Source: Fragilaria radians (taxonomy: Eukaryota; Bacillariophyta; Fragilariophyceae; Fragilariales; Fragilariaceae). From it: a stretch of 19,545 nt of DNA. A program made the position numbers and the translations under genes. The stretch covers positions 1 through 19,545 of the forward strand of contig CAAAJI010000577.1 in the NCBI GenBank assembly GCA_900642245.1, read 5' to 3'. Positions 9,860 to 17,815 of the stretch are shown here, piece by piece. The notes under the pieces are model-generated. The model worked only from the letters and a program-made list of their open reading frames with translations. It searched no databases and was not told the DNA's origin. Each line of letters starts with the position of its first letter. The stretch's first letter is position 1.

Positions 9860-10990
9860 TTAAGGCTTTGTGAAGACATGAGTTATTACTGCAATTATAT
9901 TCTGAGCTGTTGAAGATTAAAATGCTTCACAATCTAAGGCGGAATCATTCAGAAAATAGGCTCCTTCAATAGCTATACTATATTTCTTTCTGTGTATCAT
10001 TCTGAAATCATTCTACAAATGCAGACCATCTCTAATTTTTCCAACCTCCAGAATGAATTCTGTAGCAATTTTTGATGTCACTAGTTCTGAGCTGTAAATT
10101 GAAGTCTTTGCTGCCTAATGATGTTTAGATACCCATCTGATTGGTGAATTATTCAAAATCATTAGTATACCTGTGATGGACCTTCTTGTTACTAAGTTAT
10201 GTGCATGATCCGCATTTGCAGACAGTCATCTGGACTTTTGGTCCCTTTGACACAGGAAGGTTATTTGGAATCTCTTCTTCAGCATCTGAATAGAAATCTT
10301 TCCAATTAGGGTGATCCTCAATAGGGTAAGCAGAATGATCTGGATATGTTGTATCAACATTTACTCTCCCCTTTGGGAAGGTCTTGAGGTAAGTTAACAG
10401 CCTTCTTCCCTTGGTAACATGTTGAACCTACTCATAGCAGATGAGACATGGACAATATAAAAAACAGTTATCCAAATACAGCATTCTATCATTGATCTGC
10501 ACTTAGCGGAGTCTTCATCACTGCATATAAGCATGCCCAATCTTATTAATGACTCTGCTAAATGTTCATATAATCTTACAGCAAAAGTCTTCAATCCATC
10601 TTATGACTTATTTATGATTTGATTCTTACCACATCAGGGTTCTACCAAACTCTGGACCAATTAATGCCTTCCTTTGCATTAATTGTTGAATTGTCTCCAG
10701 CAACCAATCTTGCAATATGACTTTAGTCATATTCGACATCAAATACTATGTGATACGGAATCTTATGATATCCATTATGAATAATCTCCACTGAATCAAG
10801 TAGTATGAATGTATCATAAGCTGTACATTGCTTAAGCTCTGTCCCCTTAGCCTTTTCCCATAGACTAGTACCTTTTTTCTTGTCTAAATCGACAGGATTT
10901 TTTATTCCTTTTGGAACTTGAATTCCTAATTTGCCTTAATGCTTCTCAATATCCATGGGCGGTTTAGCCTTGCAATGCTTAAAAGATGGT
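9860..10990 (-). pseudogene. Copia-2 pol relic: RT and RNase H, internally deleted
   Basis: A second Ty1/copia relic, of a different subfamily from copia-1, is read on the minus strand. From right to left: the start of the RVT_2 domain (about 10960-10640) with GIQVPKGIKNPVDLDKK, GYHKIPYHIVFDVEYD and ARLVAG; RT end and connection (10594-10400) with YEHLAESLIRLG, DEDSAKCRSMIECCIW and SSAMSRFNMLPRE; a linker (10400-10230) with FPKGRVNVDTTYPDHSAYP and DHPNWKDFYSDAEEE; and RNase H (about 10210-9860) with NLVTRRSITGILMILNN, SPIRWVSK, SELVTSKIATEFILEV and VFTKP. Much of the RT palm, including the YVDD box, is missing between the first two blocks. Stops and frameshifts break the rest. No gag or integrase is recognisable to the right. 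Confidence 0.88.
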
Positions 10991-11808
10991 GAAAAGGCAT
11001 CTTATCTGGAAGGTTTTAATTTTCTTGAAAATAAGATTATTGGTGTAGGATTACTAAGACTTAATGCAAAGAAAATCACCCATAATTGTGATTTGTTAAT
11101 ACCATCCAATTTAATTACACATTAATGGTTTGTAATTGTGTTCATTCCTATTACTTCACAATACTTGAGTACCTTATACATTCTCAGGATCTTACTTCTT
11201 CACAATATTTGAGCACCTTAGTACATTCCCAGGATCTATCCTTGTCATCATCTGCCATGTCAACAGTCAAGCTCAATTTTCTATTTAGACCGCATCAAGG
11301 CAATTTGGTAAACATTTTTATCCAGAAGCCACTAACTGAAGATTTATATTTTCAAATTCTCTTGACCTTTCTTTATAACTACTTCATACAAGGGAAAACA
11401 ACTTCTTGACCACTTGAGTTACAGATGGCTTGAAACTTTCACCTAGTTCTATCTCCAACATTTTGGTTCAAATATCCTGTTTTAGGTCTTTTTGCTTTTT
11501 CTATGTCATCATTATGCTTCGTTGTCTTCTTTTTAGAATGACCATTTTATATACATAACTTGTCATTACATCTAAAACATCAATGATTTCTTGCACATCT
11601 GGCTTAAGTGATACCAGTTTGTTTTAATGATTAGCATCTGCTATAGATATGACAATACTTCTGCAATACTGTGCTTACATCATTCCTTAATACCTTGAAT
11701 GTCAGTGTGTTTCCTACTGCAATATGCTGACTTCTAAGAAGAGAAGGAAGCACCATTAATAAAGACTTTGAGCTGATTAACTCAAAGTAGATTAATCTTA
11801 AAGAATAC
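10991..11808. other. Degenerate, probably transposon-derived spacer
   Basis: By position, this should hold the integrase of copia-2, but I cannot read convincing integrase wording on the minus strand. One fragment (about 11540-11470, minus) reads like a basic, transposon-style linker (KKKTTKHNDDIEKAKRPKT), which is only suggestive. The plus-strand frame at 11125-11409 is explained partly by the tandem duplication at 11155-11237 and matches no family I know. Confidence 0.35.
11155..11237. repeat. Tandem imperfect duplication, about 38-bp units
   Basis: Unit one is 11155-11192 and unit two is 11199-11237. Both begin ttcacaat, share a ttgag-x-acctta core and end aggatct, with only a few substitutions and a one-base length difference. 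The spacing gives a period of about 44-45 bases. It lies in transposon-like spacer and probably arose by local duplication. Confidence 0.8.
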
Positions 11809-11894
11809 TTAAGGAAATGAAATAAGTTTACTTAATGTGTTTTAGTAAATTAAATTGGCAATAAAATACTTAGTCAACGAACTAAACTATATAG
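11809..11894 (+). repeat. LTR-like segment resembling the gypsy 3' end
   Basis: Positions 11809-11835 align with 5287-5314 (shared ttaagg, aaatgaaata and tacttaa blocks, with one gap). About 70-75 bases further on, both copies carry aactaaac followed by tatag (11879-11894 and 5362-5375). The conserved order and spacing suggest the same LTR family in the same orientation. Preservation is too poor to define ends or a target-site duplication. Confidence 0.45.
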
Positions 11895-12816
11895 ACATAA
11901 TGATGTGATTACCTTTATAAGGATTACACAAAATAACAAATCTCCGCAATACATGTGATATGTCTTTTGCTGTGAGTAATCAATCCAACTCACCTTCATG
12001 CTTGAGTAGCATCTAATTCTCTTTTATTCTGATTATAATGCATACATCAAATCATTCTCTAGCGGCCCAAGTGTGAGAGAACTACTCAATCATATTTTGA
12101 TCTTGACGATCTGGTTTGACCCCATGTTCAAACAGTAATGCTTAAGGAGCATAAGAAGTGGAAGTTTGTTACAAATGGAAAAATCAACGTCTAAAGCTGC
12201 GCCAGAAAGATTCAACGTTTGTTTCACCACTTTCTAGATGAGCAAAGACTCCTCCATTTAAAGAATTGTTATTTCATTTTTCTTATCTGGAATTCAGAAT
12301 AATTCTCTGCCAGGTAAAGAATTCTTGATTTTTATTTCTGCACTTTCTCAGCTCTGAATATTTGCTAAAAGCGTAATTCTTCATAACTCTGCTTGATGAG
12401 ACTGCAACGATAAACATATTTTAAATTAGTGTCTGTGGTGTATACAATATCTTTTCTTACTATATTTAAGGGGCGTTATTAAAGTTTGACTGTGCATCGA
12501 TTCTTTTCTTGAGAGTAACAAACTGACCAAGTTAACGCTAATTTGCAAATCAGTTAAGCGGCCTAGCTTTTTTCTAGACTTTACTTGCTCCTAGCTACTG
12601 AATATTTTGATAAATTTTATGTGACAATACACATGAAAAGCACATTTCAACGTTAGTCTTGTAAGTCACAATTTTTTCATTCCTTGTCACGCTGTCTTTT
12701 TGATACATGCCCTTCCATCGACACAACCTACATGTTTTAATTCGCGTTATGGAAAGTTTGACCCTAAAGTACACTTCAGATTCACAATCATCTTCGTTTG
12801 GGATACAAGGTTTCCA
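11895..12816. other. Intergenic region upstream of the membrane-protein gene
   Basis: I see no gene. The left part is likely decayed LTR or transposon flank. The right part (about 12500-12816) should contain the promoter and leader of the gene starting at 12817; the frame is open from 12700 but has no ATG before 12817. No tRNA, large hairpin or recognised repeat was found. Confidence 0.4.
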
Positions 12817-13897
12817 ATGTTTACCATGAGAAGAGTATGCACTGCTCTATTCATCCTTGCGGCTATACAGACGAAAGGATGTCATGCCTTGATGAAACGG
12901 ATGAAAGTGATTTTTTATTTTAACATTGAAATAATTCAGGAGAAACCGAATCAAAAGGCAAATCATAGATTTAAACAGTTTGTGACTTCAGCACTTACTA
13001 GAGAGCTTAATCAGACATCAGTGCAAGTCCACAAGGTTAAGTCAACATTACTCGGTAAGTGGAAGACGTGTAGTCAAGGATTTCATTTCTTACATCTCAT
13101 CTTTGCCGGACTTAGGAAATTGCTTGGGGTCAAAGGATGACACTTGCCTTGAGTACAAGGGTATCATATCCGTAAACGTGGATGAAACGCTTTACGAGGT
13201 TAGTATAAATCGAGCAATAATTTCGAAAGCAGAAACGTATATCCAAGATTTCAATGAACAAAACACGGATATCCGTGTGTCCTATGATGGACCGCTTCTC
13301 TATACCACCGACACAATAATCCGATTGTGGAATGTCAAGAGGATTATGAATGAAAAAGAAATCAAAAGATTTGAAGATACTGTATTTGAGACATTGAGTT
13401 CTCAAAAGCGTAATGAAAGTTCTACGGATCGTGACACAAATATCACCAAGGTTTCTGTCGAGAAACAGGTTTTAGTTATCTCTGATCGAAGGCAATTACA
13501 GGGTGTCAAATCCAATGATGTCTACATCTCCGTGGTTGGAAGTTGTCGAAGTTGTTCAAAGGAGAAATTTGATTTGTTTACATATGACGCCATTGACGAC
13601 AGCTACTCAGATATTGAAACAAAGCTTCAGGAAAAGGAGTCTAGTAGTAATAGTGTTTCCGAGGAAAACTATTTTGAAGATGCACTTGTCATTCCCTTGG
13701 GAACGAATGAATCAGACACCAGTCACACGGATAATAACGTAGTTTCTGTGGTTCGAGAGAGTGGTAAAACGTTTCCAATGTACATTATTTTCGGCCTCCT
13801 ATCTGGAGTTGGCATCCTATTCATTGGAATTGGATACACAGCAAGAAAGTATCGTAACAGTCATATCCAGAAAGCACCCGAATTGGAAGAAAAGTAG
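12817..13897 (+). CDS. Unrecognised type I membrane protein, two exons
   Basis: I do not recognise the family. Exon 1 (12817-13054) and exon 2 (13116-13897) join through a 61-nt GT-AG intron to give 339 residues. The splice completes a Gly codon and keeps frame; without it the frame stops at 13140. The start is the first ATG in the frame and opens a signal peptide (MRRVCTALFILAAI, ending near GCHA, residue 24). The ectodomain (25-300) begins with a beta-strand-like MKVIFYFNIEII and a helix, holds paired Cys (CLGSKDDTC; SCRSCS) and turns Ser/Asp/Glu-rich at 240-290. N-glycosylation sites include NQT, NES and NIT. One membrane helix (about 301-322, MYIIFGLLSGVGILFIGIGY) leads to a 17-residue tail rich in charged residues. 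This suggests a cell-surface or endomembrane protein; the two alpha/beta-looking blocks could be SEA-like, which is speculation. Confidence 0.7.
13055..13115 (+). other. Intron, 61 nt, GT-AG
   Basis: The donor is gtaagt at 13055-13060 and the acceptor is ttag ending at 13115, after a pyrimidine-rich stretch. Removing it joins the secreted N-terminal frame to the membrane-anchored C-terminal frame in phase. The intron has no in-frame stop, but retention shifts the frame to a stop at 13138-13140. Confidence 0.72.
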
Positions 13898-14794
13898 ATT
13901 GAGCATTGAAAAACAAGGCAACTTTATGGCAAAAATTAGTTAACACTTTCATCACGCTTTTATCAAAACGATTCCGCTCAAGGCTGTCTCCTTGTTACGC
14001 AAACCCATTTGAGCCATAATGTGTGTCAATACATACATATGTCATGAATAAAAATTAAATCTCCATCCTTACATCCACGCATATACTAACCTAAACAGGA
14101 TGATTGAGCCATTATTAGAGCAACCATAAGTCAAAGTGAATCTCTCTTGGATGATAGCTACTATTCTAGAAGAGGTTTACTCAACTGTAGTGTATCCTCT
14201 ACCTCTGGGGGCTCCTTTTGATCATCTTTCCGCTGTCACTTGGATTTAATCTTGTTAATAAAACCTACATGAGGGTTTTAATAATAATTTCTATTTCATT
14301 TGTATGTATGCATCTAGTGAATTTGAGTTTTTGCAGGATGGTTGGAATTTCTGTCCGGGAACCTATGGAATTGCAAAAAGGTTCAATTCAACTCGACAAA
14401 GTAAGTTGCAACATTTGAGACTCCTACAATGATGACAAATGTATACATTCCTTGGGATTTGATAGAATCATGCAACACTCTTGGTAAGAAAGATATGTTA
14501 ATTTCCCTACTGAAACGAAGTGAGAATGGCTTGTTACAAAGGTTTTATGGAGAAGAAACACAATTTCATGGACTTGATGAAGTGAAGTGTAACCGAGTTG
14601 AAAGCATGAGATTCTTCAATTTGTGTGTTGTTTTTCATCCGCTTTCATTTTCACTTGTTCCTGCAAATGCGTTGTTGTATTATTGCCTGCATTTTTAAGG
14701 GCTTGGGTAAAAATGTATCTACATATTCAAGTTGTGATTATGAATCAAATCACTAAGGTTGGTGCTAAAAATAATAGGTACAGGAGAAAATCAG
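13898..14794. other. Intergenic region with possible small exons
   Basis: There is no clear protein gene here. It holds the 3' end of the upstream gene and the upstream region of the HCF173-type gene. A 64-nt open stretch at 14337-14400 is framed by a good acceptor (ttgcag) and donor (gtaagt), and an 18-nt stretch at 14466-14483 is framed by gatag and gtaag. These could be exons of an unannotated small gene or of the 5' leader of the downstream gene. An open frame at 14429-14698 matches nothing I know. Confidence 0.35.
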
Positions 14795-14824
14795 ATGTCA
14801 GACCCTTCCCAAAAAATAGAAACG

Positions 14825-17332
14825 ATGACATTTCAAAAGAGGACTCGTTTTCGATGTTTTCAACCTACGTTTGTCCTATTCATACTTGTCAACGTATCCA
14901 TACAATGGACACATTGTTTTGTCATGCCAAGTGTGTCATCAAGATTCCTACGATTGGAAAAAAATCGTGACGAAATAACACCAAAGGACCATGATCTCAA
15001 CACCCGGAAATTCACGTTCCTATCTCTCTCTTCCAAGAATGACGAAGAAGAAATTAAAAAGGAAAGTAAAGGTAATAAGAATGAAGGAGGAAAGAAACAA
15101 CAACGTAGTTCAAAATCGAAAACAAAATCCTCCAAGAAAAAGAATGTGGCTAATTCATCACCCATCATTTCCAAAGAAACCAAACAAAAGATTGTTGCCA
15201 AGGCTGCTCAAGAATTACGTCAACGAACTAGGAAATCTACCAACAGTAATAATAACAACAACAACAATAATATTAACAATCCACTATTGGATCTTGTGAC
15301 GAATCCCTTCGAGGCGGGGAAGAAACTACGGACTGCCTTGGAATCTCTGACTGGACTTTCCGAGGATACTAAATCGGCATACTTTTTAGATGATCGGATA
15401 TCCTCATTATCGGAACGTAATCCATCGGTCCTATCCAATTATGTACCCGAAGTATTGGTCGTTGGTGCGACAGGAGATGTGGGACGACTTGTCGTACGAC
15501 GATTGCTCCTTTCGGGGAAGGTTCGGGTCCGTGTCCTCGTACGAGATTTGTATTCTCGAACATTGAATCTATTGGGTACAGGTGTGACCTATTGTCAGGG
15601 AGATTTGTCCAATATGGAAAGTTTAGAATATGCATTAACGGATGTTGATAAAATTGTCTTTTGTGCCAATGCAGCAACAGCAACAACAACAATCCGACAA
15701 AATCATGATGATAATGTTGACATTATCGATAGTGACTTGCAAGAATACTATCCAAAGGAAGCAGACACTACGGAATCGAATATAGATGGGAAACAAGAAA
15801 GTGTCGTCCAACGTCGAGCCAAGGTTGCCGAACAAATTGATTTGATTGGAATGCAGAATCTTATTCGTGCCTATCAAAATGTACGATTTGCAGATTATGG
15901 TGCATCCCAAACGGTCAAACGAGCTCTATTCAAATTTGGATCCAAGGAACAAGACTTTTCCCTATTCTCTATTGAAGATGATGATGATGATGATGAAGAA
16001 AATGATAATGATGACGATGATACAATCAACAACAACAATCAAAAAGTTTCTGGTGGTTCCTATAATGACATGGACGATGATGACCAAGACTATTACGATG
16101 AATGGAATGATTCATACGATACAAAAGAACAAGAAGACAAGGATGATTACAATCAAGCAACGATTCAACGTCGTGATGGTAGTGTCCTGACAAAGACACA
16201 GTGTCTATGGATGAAGAATACATTTGGTCATGCAGTGTTTTTGGGAAAGGTATTATACCCGACTGGCGAAGCGGCTGTCATTAGTTCACGTTTACGGTCT
16301 CGTGAGGAACCAGAAATGGGTATTGATTTAAGTCAAGGATTTGGGGGTTTCATCCTTCGTGTATGTTCCGATGGTAACCCCTATGAAGCATTCATCCGAA
16401 CAGAATTATTTGATACGATGGGAATGGAATATGTCTATCCATTTACTACAGATAGTAAAATACCCCGGGGGAAGGAGAATACTAATAAATCTCGGAATAA
16501 GTTTACGACCATCCGACTTGCCTTTGAAAGTTTTCAACCCATTGTGAAAAAACAAATGGAGAATACAGAGTCATCATCATCCTCTCCTTCTGCCGATATG
16601 AATCAATCGGTCCCACCCTTTCGAGGACAAGATGTGAGGTATATAGGTTTCCGTTTTCGATCCGACGCATGTCCCACAACAACGACGCCCAGGAAATTTT
16701 CCTTTCAAAATCAACAAAAGGATAATGGTGTGAAGTATCGTCAATTTTATATGGCATTGGATTATATCAAGGTCTTTCGGAGTCAACCAGAACCTGAATT
16801 TGTGTATTTAAGTGATGCCCGTATCCCACCTGTCATTACAGCCGGTATGGTGAGACATGATCGGAAAGAAATTTATGAGAAGGAACCTCCCAAGGAGGGT
16901 GATCCATTATTGGTACTGGAGGATACTATGGATAAACCATCGATCGATTCACGAATTCCTGAAGAAACCTATTACAAATATCGTGGTGAAGAAATTTTAA
17001 AAAGTAGTGGATTGGCATACACGATACTACGTATTGCAGGATTGAATGACCTTACGACTGGAGAATCCAGTCGTATTCGATTGTCCTCACAGCCAATAGG
17101 AACATCATCATTGTCATCCTCGTTTTCAGTGGAAGAAACTGTTTCTCGATTGGATGTTGCTGAAGTTTGTGCGGCAGCACTTTTGGATCCTCATGCACTT
17201 AATAAATCAATCTACTTGAGTCGAAACTCGGGAGCAGTGACGGCTATGGATGAAGATATTTCCATGAAATTTGCTAGTATCTCTACGGATAGGGCCAAGG
17301 TCACAACGAATCCGGTATCTCAAGGAAACTAA
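14825..17332 (+). CDS. HCF173-type plastid protein: NAD(P)-binding fold with CIA30 domain
   Basis: The 835-residue product combines an atypical SDR/NmrA-like Rossmann fold with an inserted CIA30 domain. This is the layout of plant HCF173, which promotes psbA translation and photosystem II assembly in plastids. The N-terminus reads as a signal peptide (PTFVLFILVNVSI) with a Phe at the predicted cleavage, C-FVMPS, as in diatom plastid presequences. A basic Lys/Ser region and an Asn tract (15244-15285) follow. Domains: Rossmann half with VLVVGATGDVGRLVVRRLL (near 210) and GTGVTYCQGDLSNMESL; an Asp/Glu/Asn-rich insert (15976-16140); CIA30 at about 465-650 (FGHAVFLGKV, GFGGFILRVCSDG, DVRYIGFRFRS, YIKVFRSQPEPEFVYL); then the fold resumes with YYKYRGEEILKSSGLAYTILR and AEVCAAALLDPHALNKSIYL. 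A classical catalytic YxxxK is not evident. The start at 14825 best fits the presequence; an in-frame ATG at 14795 is the alternative. Orthology to HCF173 rather than a paralogue is uncertain. Confidence 0.85.
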   Translation: MTFQKRTRFRCFQPTFVLFILVNVSIQWTHCFVMPSVSSRFLRLEKNRDEITPKDHDLNTRKFTFLSLSSKNDEEEIKKESKGNKNEGGKKQQRSSKSKTKSSKKKNVANSSPIISKETKQKIVAKAAQELRQRTRKSTNSNNNNNNNNINNPLLDLVTNPFEAGKKLRTALESLTGLSEDTKSAYFLDDRISSLSERNPSVLSNYVPEVLVVGATGDVGRLVVRRLLLSGKVRVRVLVRDLYSRTLNLLGTGVTYCQGDLSNMESLEYALTDVDKIVFCANAATATTTIRQNHDDNVDIIDSDLQEYYPKEADTTESNIDGKQESVVQRRAKVAEQIDLIGMQNLIRAYQNVRFADYGASQTVKRALFKFGSKEQDFSLFSIEDDDDDDEENDNDDDDTINNNNQKVSGGSYNDMDDDDQDYYDEWNDSYDTKEQEDKDDYNQATIQRRDGSVLTKTQCLWMKNTFGHAVFLGKVLYPTGEAAVISSRLRSREEPEMGIDLSQGFGGFILRVCSDGNPYEAFIRTELFDTMGMEYVYPFTTDSKIPRGKENTNKSRNKFTTIRLAFESFQPIVKKQMENTESSSSSPSADMNQSVPPFRGQDVRYIGFRFRSDACPTTTTPRKFSFQNQQKDNGVKYRQFYMALDYIKVFRSQPEPEFVYLSDARIPPVITAGMVRHDRKEIYEKEPPKEGDPLLVLEDTMDKPSIDSRIPEETYYKYRGEEILKSSGLAYTILRIAGLNDLTTGESSRIRLSSQPIGTSSLSSSFSVEETVSRLDVAEVCAAALLDPHALNKSIYLSRNSGAVTAMDEDISMKFASISTDRAKVTTNPVSQGN
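15976..16140 (+). repeat. Acidic low-complexity coding repeat (GAT-rich)
   Basis: Runs of gat/gac/gaa codons encode an Asp/Glu/Asn-rich loop interrupted by a short Gln/Asn patch. It lies inside the Rossmann half, just before the CIA30 domain. The reading frame stays open, so length changes have occurred in multiples of three. It is likely a disordered loop. Confidence 0.85.
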
Positions 17333-17815
17333 AAAGTAGATAGAAGATCACCATGGTCAACTCCCAATTTGTATTTGATCCTTTCGTTACCCATGGAAAG
17401 CTAGGGAGTGTGTCACTATACTATTCTTCTAGATACTACTACAAGACAAAGTAATATTTCCCTAGACGTTTCCAATTTATCCTAATTTTGTTAGTTTTTG
17501 ACGGGGGATCGTTATCAATTCTCTCCACGCAATTTAAATCTTCGTTTCTTTGCAGTAGGGATGATGACATCAAAATACAATTACAGGACCTTTCACAATG
17601 TACCTTTTTCAGGAATTCAGTCACCAGGACATGTCGGATCCTCTCACAAAAAGGGGTTATTAACGACTGAAAACCCCTATCCAAAATTTCAATCCCTCCT
17701 AATGTCTCTAGCCAACGCCTAGTATATATATATATATTTCTTGGTTCTTTAACTCCTTTTGTTCATTTTCAGTTGTTCTTTCAATTCGTTTCCAGTACAT
17801 TCTTTTTTGGACATC
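17333..17815. other. Convergent intergenic region with AT run and small hairpin
   Basis: This holds the 3' untranslated regions of two convergent genes. A 7-bp inverted repeat (aggggtt at 17652-17658, aacccct at 17672-17678, 13-base loop) and an alternating TA run at about 17722-17737 are visible. The plus-strand frame opening at TTG 17498 and running to 17722 has no recognisable motif and no ATG start, so I do not call it a gene. Confidence 0.5.

Noticed and set aside
10394..10594. Minus-strand frame as a separate small gene
   Set aside because: Its wording (DEDSAKCRSMIECCIW, AMSRFNMLPRE) is the RT-RNase H connection of a copia element and continues out of frame on both sides.
11125..11409. 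Plus-strand frame of 94 codons as a gene
   Set aside because: It includes the tandem duplication, opens in transposon-like spacer and matches no family.
40..14660. Similarity of gtgttttcatcc near 49-60 to sequence near 14627-14641
   Set aside because: The match is short, AT-rich and does not extend; probably chance.
17498..17722. Plus-strand frame of 74 codons between the convergent genes
   Set aside because: It starts at TTG, has no known motif and lies in the overlapping 3' regions of two real genes.
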